From: Nitrospira sp.
GTDB lineage: Bacteria; Nitrospirota; Nitrospiria; Nitrospirales; Nitrospiraceae
Direction of reading: 5' to 3'
NCBI GenBank assembly: GCA_005116965.1
Contig: SWDG01000025.1
Coordinates: forward strand, 137,214-201,213
DNA: 64,000 bases
Shown piece by piece: positions 29,431 to 38,386 of this stretch. Every line of letters starts with the position of its first letter. The stretch's first letter is position 1. The notes under the pieces were generated by a model. The model saw only the letters and a list, made by a program, of their open reading frames with translations. It ran no database searches and had not been told where the DNA came from. The position numbers and the translations under genes are program-made.

Positions 29431-30614
29431 CTGGCGATCCACTGAACTACCCATCAGCATGGCAACGTGATGGAGCGTACGTTCTAGTCGCACTCGCGAG
29501 AGCTGGAAAGATAGACCTGGCGAGGAAACTCGCAAAGGATTTTGCTGAGCGTGATTTCTTTGGTGGGTTTGGACCGGAAGCCGATGCTCCGGGTTTGGGA
29601 ATTTGGGCGCTTATGGCTACTGCTGAGCAAGTTCAACTAACGGATTTTTATAACTGGTTATGGCCTCATATCAGAAGAAAAGCAAATTTCATTGATATGA
29701 TGCTCAACACAAAATCAACCATACATCAAAAGGTTGTTGGACCTATTGTTCCTAGATATATAAAGGATCCAGATTTAACGCTAGTCGCAGAGCCTCCACG
29801 TGATGGTCTTATTCTTGGAAAGATGCATCATCATCGGCCAGCGCTTTTCATTAACGCTGTTAGTTTTCAGGGTCTGCGTGATGCCATTAAGCTTGCGCGC
29901 AAGTTAGGCTATACTCAAGACGCAGAGCGTTGGGAGGTAACAGCTAAACACCTAAAGATGGCTTGGGAAAAATCATTTCGACCGCCGTGGTCGGATAACC
30001 CCCTTACTTACATCAGTGCTCTTTGGCCTAGTTGGATCGCCACGGACACGCGAGAGGAATTGGAGGAACATCTAACTAAGAGGTGGGCAAAGAAGCATAC
30101 TGGTCATAATTACACGACACGTCCGCCGTGGCCATATTTCGAAATAGCTGAAGCGCATCAATGGCTTTATCTTGGTAAGACCGAAAGAACCTGGTCTACC
30201 TTACAATGGTTTTGGGATAACCAAAGCTCACCCGGTCTTTATTCTTGGTGGGGAGGGGAAAGTGAAGAAAATTCATTTGGTTCATGGGAGAATGTCCGTG
30301 GTTGGGTCAGTCCTGCAGGTGTCACGCCTCATCACTGGACGGCGGCTGAGATGGCATTATTGCAGATGGACATGCTGGGGTATATTGATGATGCATCACA
30401 TTCAGAATTAGTTATTGGCGATGGAGTTCCAGCTGAATGGATTACACAAGACATGAGTGTCAAGGGGCTGAGACTTAATGGATTGAAGGTGGATTGGCAA
30501 TGGCAGGATAGAATAATGACCATCCACATCAAAGGAACGAATAGAATCGATGTAAAACTAGGTGCCAGCTTCCCTGAGAGCGCAAAGGTAAAAATATTTT
30601 ACCTTGATTCATAG
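29410..30614 (+). pseudogene. C-terminal fragment of a six-hairpin glycosidase-like (glucoamylase-type) protein
   Basis: GDPLNYPSAWQRDGAYVLVALARAG...FFGGFGPEADAPGLGIWAL...GGESEENSFGSWENVRGWVSPAGVTPHHWTAAEMALLQMDML; visibly AT-richer than flanks; no plausible native N-terminus. Confidence 0.65.
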
Positions 30615-30634
30615 CGAAGATGTTTGAGGGTAGC

Positions 30635-30790
30635 TTAGGAGGTTGTAGTTGACTCCTGACCTTCCCCCAATTTGATGGACTCCAGGTTAGGCGACTGCGC
30701 CCTCGCTTCGTACTCGGCCGGTGAGTCATAGCCGAGGGTTGAGTGCCGACGCGTCCGATTGTAGAACACCTTGATGTATTCGAAGATGTC
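30635..30790 (-). mobile_element. IS3-family OrfB C-terminal remnant
   Basis: Reverse-strand reading [51 protein letters not shown]; no upstream catalytic domain. Confidence 0.75.
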
Positions 30791-30830
30791 TGACCCCGGT
30801 CGTCAATAGTGGACGCCATGAAGTGCAGCC

Positions 30831-31088
30831 TCACGCCGCTGGCTGCTGACGGGTCCATTGCTGGGCAAACACCGCCGGCGAGCGATTTCCCAGCCTGGAA
30901 TGCCGACGCTGACGGTTATAGAAAAGCTCGATGTACTCCGTGATCTCTCGCCGAGCCTGCTCCCGTGTTTCATACCGCCGGTGGTGCACCAGCTCATTCT
31001 TGAGTGTTCCCCAGAAACTCTCCATCGGCGCGTTATCATAGCAGTTGCCCTTCCGACTCATGGACGGGGTCAGACCGAACTGCCGCAA
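30831..31088 (-). mobile_element. second IS3-family transposase OrfB, C-terminal fragment
   Basis: MSRKGNCYDNAPMESFWGTLKNELVHHRRYETREQARREITEYIELFYNRQRRHSRLGNRSPAVF; rve-type C-terminus only. Confidence 0.9.
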
Positions 31089-31144
31089 TTGCGGGAATTA
31101 TCAAGATGTCCGTTGAAAGTTTCTGAGTGGCTTCCATGGTTGTT

Positions 31145-31632
31145 TTACGCCGCCTTCTTTGTCGAAGCGGACTGCGGCTCCGCCTGCTCAGCCTCGATGG
31201 TCTCGAGGACCTGCGCAATTTCTGCAAAGCCTTTCACGCGCTTGAACTGCTCCTCGCAGTAGAACAACACCATCCCTAGCCACCGTTGGAGCATCGCACT
31301 CCCTCGTGAAGGTTTGATATTCCGTTCACTGTGCCGGACCAGGGAGAACATGCTCTCGATCGGGTTGGTCGACAGCAGCGTCTTGCGGAGCAAGACCGGC
31401 ACCTTCAGCCGATGCAGTGTCGACAGCTCCTCGAACGCCTCTAGGAGCGACTCCGCCGCCGACTCGTTCTTGGTCCGCAGCCACGCCTCCAGCTCCAGCA
31501 GCATTCGTCTGGCGTCGACGTAGCTGGCCTGCTCCAAGGCCACCACGAGCCGCCGATGCGCCTCGGTTCGATACGCTTAGCCAAGTGCGGCTGCAGGTTC
31601 TGGCTCTTATGAATGGCGCAGCGTTGTTGTAG
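31145..31632 (-). mobile_element. IS256/mutator-family transposase C-terminal fragment with frameshift
   Basis: ALEQASYVDARRMLLELEAWLRTKNESAAESLLEAFEELSTLHRLKVPVLLRKTLLSTNPIESMFSLVRHSERNIKPSRGSAMLQRWLG; upstream QRCAIHKSQNLQPHLAKRIE is in a different frame. Confidence 0.85.
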
Positions 31633-32019
31633 GAGATTTTTGCCGAACTGCCCCGGTCCTGTAAAATGGGGTCTGGCATGCGTGTTGACTTGTGTACGAC
31701 AAGAAGCAACTCACGCTGCCGGATGAACCATGATGGTTAGATGACTCGTTGCACTGAAGTGAGCCAGACATGCAGGTGAGCGATCGCGTGCTCGACGGTG
31801 ACGGGTTCACGCCACCCTCCCAGGACGTTCCTTAGGGACACGTATTAGAAGAGAGGGTTCGATGCACGGTGGCGAGTCAGCCCGACAGACGTTGGCCAGG
31901 AGGAAGACTGCCGGGAGTTTGATATGACAAGACTTGAGCAGGTATCGCGTAGCAGCTCGGGGCAGCGCTGATCAGAGGGCAAACTTCATCTGCCTTGGTG
32001 GCTCAACTGAGCATTCAAC

Positions 32020-32463
32020 CTACTCCCACCCCCTGACTTCATAGCCCTTCTCCTTCAGGCAGCTTGTGACGGCATCGGCATAGGGAGGGTCTGGTTCCAG
32101 CGGCTTGAACGTGCCTCCGAGTAATCCTACGACCAATCCAATCCCGCTACCGGCGGCAGCTCCGATCGTCACTCCGGGCAATCCTCCAACCACCCCCGCC
32201 GATGCGCCGACCGCACCCCCAAGTGTCATGCCGAGTACCGCTCCGGTTGCTGCATTCGCGCTCCGGTGAACCCCAGGACTCAGCGCAGCCTCCTCTGTTT
32301 TCTTCCGACACGCATCTATTTCCTGTTGAGCAACCTGCTGGCCATACATGTGGAGCTGCTTATTCGATCGCAAAATGGGCTGGGGTCCCGTACAAGCCGT
32401 GACAGTCAGCAGCAGCAGCAGCAGCACGATTCCAATCAGCCGCCACGATAATAGAGTGGCCAC
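32020..32463 (-). CDS. glycine-zipper lipoprotein
   Basis: Signal peptide with lipobox LLTVTACTG; GAVLGMTLGGAVGASAGVVGGLPGVTIGAAAGSGIGLVVGLLGG; C-term CLKEKGYEVRGWE. Confidence 0.85.
   Translation of the reverse strand: MATLLSWRLIGIVLLLLLLTVTACTGPQPILRSNKQLHMYGQQVAQQEIDACRKKTEEAALSPGVHRSANAATGAVLGMTLGGAVGASAGVVGGLPGVTIGAAAGSGIGLVVGLLGGTFKPLEPDPPYADAVTSCLKEKGYEVRGWE
32407..32424. repeat. (CAG)6 microsatellite inside lipoprotein signal peptide
   Basis: CAGCAGCAGCAGCAGCAG; reads as a Leu tract on the minus strand. Confidence 0.9.
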
Positions 32464-32595
32464 AGCAGTCTCCTCGGGTGCGTTCTTGTGTTTTCTTCAC
32501 TTCTCACCCTTTGGAGGAAATGTCGAGGATTTTTGGATTGTGCACCTCTTTCTGTGTTTTCACACCTTCTCTTGCAGACCGGATGGGCGGACACT

Positions 32596-32660
32596 CAACT
32601 GCGCGCATTGTCCGAGCATATTCCGATCGTGCGCGGACAGCGAGCACGAGTGTTCACCCG
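32596..32660. repeat. dispersed short repeat copies (minus orientation)
   Basis: Reverse strand ATGCTCGGACAATGCGCGCAGTTGAG and GTGCTCGCTGTCCGCGCACGATCGG; see the repeat-family finding. Confidence 0.5.
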
Positions 32661-32680
32661 TCCGGTCTATGCCTCCCCCC

Positions 32681-33112
32681 TCACTGCCACCCCGTCACCT
32701 CATACCCTTTCTCTTGCAGACATCGATTAACATAATTCGTGTAGGCCTGGCTCGGCTGGCTTGACGGACCGACAACGGCTGAAAATAGTCCGGTCAGGAG
32801 GCCCCAGACCGCACCGCTGGCTGCCCCGATCATCGACCCCAGTCCGGCGGATGCACCGGAAATCATGGCACCTATCGCGCCACTGGCGGCCCCTGCACCG
32901 GCACCAACAGCCGTTCCCGTGGCGACACGTCCTGCCTTGCCGCTGCCTTCCTTTGCGCCGGCAGATTCCGCCAACTCTTTACAGGCCGCAATATCTTGCT
33001 CTGCCACTTCCTTCCCGACAGAGTCCAAATGCGCGTTGGAATACAGAATCGGTCGTGCACTCGAACAAGCCGTAACCATCAGCAACACAAGCACGACGCT
33101 GAGCTTCTTCAT
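32681..33112 (-). CDS. glycine-zipper lipoprotein, paralogue of the 32020-32463 gene
   Basis: Lipobox LLMVTACSSARPILYSN; GTAVGAGAGAASGAIGAMISGASAGLGSMIGAASGAVWGLL; C-term CLQEKGYEVTGWQ. Confidence 0.85.
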   Translation of the reverse strand: MKKLSVVLVLLMVTACSSARPILYSNAHLDSVGKEVAEQDIAACKELAESAGAKEGSGKAGRVATGTAVGAGAGAASGAIGAMISGASAGLGSMIGAASGAVWGLLTGLFSAVVGPSSQPSQAYTNYVNRCLQEKGYEVTGWQ

Positions 33113-33132
33113 CCTCTCCACACCGCTCCTTT

Positions 33133-33438
33133 CTAGCCCGATGGCATCAATCGAGCCAACAGCCATTCCGCCGTGACTCCCTTGACAGTCAGTCGCTTAC
33201 GCCGCCCCGTCGCGCCGGCACGAAGCTGCACATTTGCACGCGGAACAGCACACCGCTCGGCGATGAAGCGAATAAGTTCGTCGTTGGCGGCACCGTCAAT
33301 CGGACGCGCCGCCAAGCGGATTTTGACCGCATCGCCATGAATTCCGACGCACTCAGTGCGTGAAGACCCGGGTTGGACCTGGATGGTCAAGAGCGCCCCG
33401 CGCTCACTGTCTCGTGCGATGACAGGAAGAGACGCCAC
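33133..33438 (-). CDS. DUF167 (YggU) family protein
   Basis: LTIQVQPGSSRTECVGIHGDAVKIRLAARPIDGAANDELIRFIAERCAVPRANVQLRAGATGRRKRLTV. Confidence 0.92.
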   Translation of the reverse strand: MASLPVIARDSERGALLTIQVQPGSSRTECVGIHGDAVKIRLAARPIDGAANDELIRFIAERCAVPRANVQLRAGATGRRKRLTVKGVTAEWLLARLMPSG

Positions 33439-33452
33439 AGAAATTGAGGAAC

Positions 33453-34298
33453 TCAGAAGATCGCTTTGACGAAGTCGAGTATGGCCCGTTGCATGTCTGA
33501 ATCGTCAGTGATCGGGCGGGCGACGGCAACATCACACGCTCGTTCTGGCGGCACACCTTGCTTGATCAATGTGCCGGCATACACCAACAGCCTGGTGCTG
33601 ACCCCCTCCTCAAGCCCGTGGCTTCTGAGGTTGCGAACTTTTTGGCCGAGCTTGACGAGTTTCCCCGAGATGGCTGCATCCACCCCCGCTTCACGCTGGA
33701 CGACGAGGGTTTCGATATCGGGAGCAGGATAATCAAACTCGATCGCGATGAATCGCTGCTTCGTGCTTTGCTTCAGATCTTTGAGGACGCTTTGATAGCC
33801 AGGGTTGTAGGAGATCACCAGCATAAACTCGTCGGCGGCTTCCACGATCTGGCCTTTTTTCTCGATCGGAAGCACTCGCCGGTCATCGCTGAGCGGATGG
33901 ATGATGACGGTCGTGTCCTTCCGAGCTTCCACCACCTCGTCGAGATACACAATGGCCCCATGCTTCACCCCAACGGTCAAGGGTCCATCCATCCATACGG
34001 TATCTTGCCCCTTCAGGAGGTAACGGCCCACCAAGTCAGAGGCTGTCAGATCTTCATGACAGGCGACCGTGATCAACGGTCGGCCGAGCTTGTAGGCCAT
34101 ATATTGGACGAAACGGGTTTTCCCGCAGCCGGTCGGCCCCTTCAGCATCACCGGCAGTTTTTTCTCGGCAGCAATGGTGAACAGACCGATCTCCCCGCAG
34201 ACCTCCGCGTAAAACGGCTCCTGTTGGATTCGATATTGCGCGACATCAACTTCCCGTGACTGCTGCATCAACGCTTCGTTCCTTCTCAAGGTATCCAA
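33453..34298 (-). CDS. CbbQ/NirQ/NorQ/GpvN-type AAA+ ATPase
   Basis: [48 protein letters not shown]...[26 protein letters not shown]...[11 protein letters not shown]. Confidence 0.93.
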   Translation of the reverse strand: MDTLRRNEALMQQSREVDVAQYRIQQEPFYAEVCGEIGLFTIAAEKKLPVMLKGPTGCGKTRFVQYMAYKLGRPLITVACHEDLTASDLVGRYLLKGQDTVWMDGPLTVGVKHGAIVYLDEVVEARKDTTVIIHPLSDDRRVLPIEKKGQIVEAADEFMLVISYNPGYQSVLKDLKQSTKQRFIAIEFDYPAPDIETLVVQREAGVDAAISGKLVKLGQKVRNLRSHGLEEGVSTRLLVYAGTLIKQGVPPERACDVAVARPITDDSDMQRAILDFVKAIF

Positions 34299-34391
34299 TC
34301 GATCCGACTGATCTCAGCCGATCGCAAAGTGATCTCACAATAAACGGAATAAACGGCGAAGATCAAGCGATGGAGCTTCGGCGCAGCTTCT

Positions 34392-36704
34392 CTACGCCAC
34401 CTTCTTCCCATCAAGCACTTCACGAACTCTTTGGGTCAATACATGAGGCGTGAACGGTTTCTGGAGAAAAGCCGTGCCCCGTTTGACCCCACCCTGTTCG
34501 AATACCGGATGATCAGGGTAGCCGGACATGTACAAAACCTTGATCTCGGGTCGCACAACCGTCAGTTTTTCTGCGACCTCCGGCCCGCTCATTTGCGGCA
34601 TCGCGACATCCGTCAGCAACAAATGGATCGGGCCCGGATGCTTCGCGCCGGCCAGGAGCGCTTCGATGCCGTGACGCGCGACCAGCACCTCGTAGCCGCT
34701 CAGACGAAGCGCTTCCTGTACAAGCCCGCGCACCGAGGGGTCGTCCTCGACGACGAGGATCGTTTCTCGCCCGATCGCTCTGCCGACCGTTTCACTGGCG
34801 ATCGGCGCGCCTTGTGCGGTCTCCTTCACTTTCGGGAAAAAGATCTTGCATGTGGTGCCCTGTCCCGGCTTGCTCTCGATCCCGATCGTGCCACCGCTTT
34901 GTTTCACGATACCGTACACGGTAGACAACCCGAGACCCGTGCCCTTGCCTTTTTCCTTGGTGGTAAAAAATGGCTCGAATAAGTGCGATTGGGTTTCTTC
35001 GCTCATTCCCTGGCCAGTGTCCCTGATCGACATGAGCACGTAGGTGCCCTCGTCGAGCATCATGGTTTCACGCCGAGGTCCTTTCCCGATCGTGACATTT
35101 CGAGTTTGGATGGTCAGCTGACCACCTGTCGGCATGGCGTCGCGAGCATTCACGGCCAGATTCATGATCACTTGCTCGATCTGCCCTGGATCAGCCTTGA
35201 TCGATCCTAGCTGTGGATCGAGGTCCGCACAGAGTTCAACAATATCCTCGCCTAGCAGCCGCCGCAACATCCCGTCCATGTTCATGACAAGCGCGTTCAG
35301 ATCCACGATCTTGGTTGCCACAAATTGCCGGCGGCTGAATGCCAAGAGTTGACTGGTCAGGCCGGCGGCCCGATCAGCGGCCTTTTTGACTTCTTCCATT
35401 TCACGTCGCGCGGGATCCGTCTGCGCCAAGCGACTCAGGATCAACTCGCTGTATCCACGAATCACCGTCAAAAGATTGTTGAAATCGTGGGCGACACCGC
35501 CGGCGAGCCGCCCCACGGCCTCCATCTTCTGCGCTTGACGCAGTTGCGCTTCCGTCAAACGCAACGCCTCTTGCGCGCTTGTGCGTTCACCGAATTGCCC
35601 GATTTTCAGGCCGACATCGGTGATCATACTGAGCAACTCGCTATCCGGCTCATGGACTTGATGGCTGAAGAACTCAATGACGCCCTCGATTTCACCCCCG
35701 ATACAAATCGGAAACCCGAACGCGCCATGAAGCCCGGTTTTGGCAGCCAACTCCGCACGAACAAAGGTAGGATCGAGTGTCACATCTGTAATCCACACCG
35801 GTTGCCCGCTTTTCCAAATTCGACCCGGCAATCCGACCCCTGGTTTGAATGTCTGGGTCTGCATCTGTGCGATGAACTCATCCGCGACCAGGGATGCGAC
35901 TTGCCAGTAATCAAGGCACCGCAACGAGCCCGATTGTTTATCCAGTCTCCAGAATACCCCGAGATCCCATTCGAGACTCTCTCCGACCGCTTGAATGATT
36001 TTCGGCACCGCTTCTTCGAGTCGCACGGCCTCCGACAGGACACGCGTCACCGCATATTGAGAGGCCAGCCGTCGTTCGGCCCGACGACGATCCGTAATGT
36101 CGCGCACAAACGCGCTGAAGATGTACGCTTCACCGATACGGGCAGGCGAGACGGCGAGCTCGACTGGAAACTCGTGGCCTTCCTTATGCCGCGCGGCGAT
36201 CTCAATTCGACGATTCAACACCGGAGCGACTCCGGTCTTGAGATACTCTCGAATCCCTTGCGCGTGGGCTTCCCGATCACGTGCGGGGATGATCGTGTCT
36301 GAAAGCAATTTCCCCATCGCCTCTTCGCGGGTCCATCCAAAAATCGCCGTCGCTTGGGCATTCCATTCAGTCACAATTCCAGCGGCATCCATAGTGATGA
36401 CTCCATCGAGCGCCGTATCGACGATCGCTCGATTACGTTCCTGACTCTGTAACAACGCCGCCTCGGCGGCCCGCGCCCAGGCACTTTCCTGTTGAGCCTG
36501 CCGATACTCCGCTCGCAATCGGATCGTCGACCACAACAGCAATCCCAACAGCGGGAGCCAAACGGCCGCCACGATGCTTCGCTCGACATGGCCGAGCAGG
36601 AAGGTCCCCACGCCGAGGATAACCAGCGTGATCAAGACCATCACAAACGTCAACCATTCATATCGGCGCGTCGTTGAAGGGGTTCGCTCTTCCGATGGGG
36701 TCAT
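34392..36704 (-). CDS. hybrid sensor histidine kinase (TM, PAS, GAF, HisKA, HATPase, REC)
   Basis: DGVITMDAAGIVTEWNAQATAIFGWTREEAMGK; GGVAHDFNNLLTVIRGYSELIL; GTGLGLSTVYGIVKQSGG; receiver LVVEDDPSVRGLVQEAL...LLLTDVAMPQMSG. Start 36704 overlaps (ATGA) the upstream gene. Confidence 0.95.
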   Translation of the reverse strand: MTPSEERTPSTTRRYEWLTFVMVLITLVILGVGTFLLGHVERSIVAAVWLPLLGLLLWSTIRLRAEYRQAQQESAWARAAEAALLQSQERNRAIVDTALDGVITMDAAGIVTEWNAQATAIFGWTREEAMGKLLSDTIIPARDREAHAQGIREYLKTGVAPVLNRRIEIAARHKEGHEFPVELAVSPARIGEAYIFSAFVRDITDRRRAERRLASQYAVTRVLSEAVRLEEAVPKIIQAVGESLEWDLGVFWRLDKQSGSLRCLDYWQVASLVADEFIAQMQTQTFKPGVGLPGRIWKSGQPVWITDVTLDPTFVRAELAAKTGLHGAFGFPICIGGEIEGVIEFFSHQVHEPDSELLSMITDVGLKIGQFGERTSAQEALRLTEAQLRQAQKMEAVGRLAGGVAHDFNNLLTVIRGYSELILSRLAQTDPARREMEEVKKAADRAAGLTSQLLAFSRRQFVATKIVDLNALVMNMDGMLRRLLGEDIVELCADLDPQLGSIKADPGQIEQVIMNLAVNARDAMPTGGQLTIQTRNVTIGKGPRRETMMLDEGTYVLMSIRDTGQGMSEETQSHLFEPFFTTKEKGKGTGLGLSTVYGIVKQSGGTIGIESKPGQGTTCKIFFPKVKETAQGAPIASETVGRAIGRETILVVEDDPSVRGLVQEALRLSGYEVLVARHGIEALLAGAKHPGPIHLLLTDVAMPQMSGPEVAEKLTVVRPEIKVLYMSGYPDHPVFEQGGVKRGTAFLQKPFTPHVLTQRVREVLDGKKVA

Positions 36705-38191
36705 GCGGTCATCCTTGTGATCACCCACGTGTCCAGAATCGCGGATGGATGGTAGGCCAACTTGGCCGCACGGAGTCCCGGAAGACCGGCATCATCCATG
36801 GCATTGATAGCGGTCGCCCCTTGTGCCATGGCGGTTCGACAAGTTTCGCGGAAGACCCACTGAGCCAGACCAGGGATAGAACGGTCCCCAACCTCTAATA
36901 AAATGCACCAGGTTTGCGGCGTCAACCAGTAGCCGAAGGTATAGGCGGCAATGTCATCGTTGACTCTCACGACGGTCCCTAACAAGCCAATCTGTTCATG
37001 CTCTTGCAAGACACGCGTATGAGCCATTTCCGCATCCTCCAGAAGCAGCTTTCCCATCTGATCGAGATGGCCGTTCCGCTTCTGCTCCGCCCATCGCCCA
37101 TAGAGACGCACGCAGTCAGCCTGATCGTCAGCACGATATGGCTCGCCTGTGATTGTCTGTTCGCGGGTCGCACGATTGCAGAGCGCCCGTTGGGATTTAT
37201 AGTGGTCTCCTGCCAAGGCCGCTAGCGCCCCGACGGGGTAGAGATAGTCGCCATCTTTCTGACGGAATTGAATCTTGCCGCACTCCAGCAGTTGCCGTTG
37301 TGACTCCATCACGTTTTCGATTCGACTCACCGGCGACGGTCCGTTCCACGACTGCATCATCACGAACGCCTGCTCTACCGCTTGATCCAGGGGGCCAGCC
37401 CCAAGCGGTGGCAGTGGCATGAACCATCCGTCCGGAGACTTGGCAAACAGAAACAACGTCTGATCGATCTCCAGCCACCAGTAGGGAAGCAGCGAGGTCC
37501 ATATATAATGGTAGGGAAATGCAAACGCAGCCGGCGTGTCATGGCCAAGCACATGAGCACGCTCGAGCGCCTTCGCGAACTGCGGCGCGTCCAACAGCGT
37601 CAGTGGACGGAGCTGGGGATCAACCCGCTCAGGAACAAGACGAGCCGTGAGGTGCGGAAGCGCCTTGAGTACGATCACATCGTCCTGAAAGCGACCGATG
37701 AGACGAGGGTGTGCCACAATCTCCTCAACAATCGTCTCATCCGTCAGGGAAGTCGCGACACGTTCCCCATACTCTCGAATGGCACGTGAAGGCGCGTCGC
37801 GCATGAATGGACATTTGGAATCCCACCCAAGCAGGACTTCCCGACCCGACGCATCCCACATCAACGCCAGCGGATACAGCTGACAATCCAATGGGCGAAC
37901 ATCATAAATTCCACACCGGCCCGACTGCGAATCAAACGCGGGACAGAGATATCCTTCGTCCATCGGATTCTTGACAAGATCGACCTGCGAGCCGGACGTA
38001 TCGGAAAAGAACGAATCAGGCACTCCATGTGCCACTGCATCGGCGATTTCTTGACCGGTAAAGTAGGGACGAAGAAAACTGTCGGCTTCCGGGAAACGAC
38101 AGCACACATCACAACGAACACACGCTGAATCCGGAACCAGCTGAGGCAGAACCCTCATCGTCTGTTTGGAATCCACTATCCTGAGGTCCAT
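36701..38191 (-). CDS. YkgJ-type cysteine-cluster domain fused to a DUF2156/LPG-synthase-C-like domain
   Basis: CVRCDVCCRFPEADSFLRPYF...GRCGIYDVRPLDCQLYPLALMW Cys cluster; downstream FAFPYHYIWTSLLPYWWLEIDQTLFLFA...TRVLQEHEQIGLLGTVVRVNDDIAAYTFGYWL DUF2156-like. Start uncertain (38191 or up to 38257). Confidence 0.75.
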   Translation of the reverse strand: MDLRIVDSKQTMRVLPQLVPDSACVRCDVCCRFPEADSFLRPYFTGQEIADAVAHGVPDSFFSDTSGSQVDLVKNPMDEGYLCPAFDSQSGRCGIYDVRPLDCQLYPLALMWDASGREVLLGWDSKCPFMRDAPSRAIREYGERVATSLTDETIVEEIVAHPRLIGRFQDDVIVLKALPHLTARLVPERVDPQLRPLTLLDAPQFAKALERAHVLGHDTPAAFAFPYHYIWTSLLPYWWLEIDQTLFLFAKSPDGWFMPLPPLGAGPLDQAVEQAFVMMQSWNGPSPVSRIENVMESQRQLLECGKIQFRQKDGDYLYPVGALAALAGDHYKSQRALCNRATREQTITGEPYRADDQADCVRLYGRWAEQKRNGHLDQMGKLLLEDAEMAHTRVLQEHEQIGLLGTVVRVNDDIAAYTFGYWLTPQTWCILLEVGDRSIPGLAQWVFRETCRTAMAQGATAINAMDDAGLPGLRAAKLAYHPSAILDTWVITRMTA

Positions 38192-38386
38192 CGAGATCCA
38201 ATCATACGATGCATGCCGAACGGTGGCAAGGAAGGTTTGCTTCCGATCATCTCGCACTCTGTCCGCATTGCATCAGATCTATCTCCCTGAGAAGTTCGCT
38301 GACCCCTTGTCGGTCGCTGATGTGCGTGCTAGCATTGCACCCTTTGCACCATTCTGAGGCCGAGCTTCCGCCAGGCCGGAACGCGC

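Noticed and set aside
31326-31709. 127-aa minus-strand ORF over the IS256 region
   Set aside because: Wrong frame of the transposase remnant; the transposase signature is in the 31145-31546 frame.
32407-32424. possible CRISPR-like repeat
   Set aside because: Simple CAG microsatellite in a coding region; no spacers. No CRISPR-like regularly spaced repeats seen anywhere in the window.
35325-36302. 325-aa plus-strand ORF
   Set aside because: Antisense shadow of the hybrid histidine kinase.
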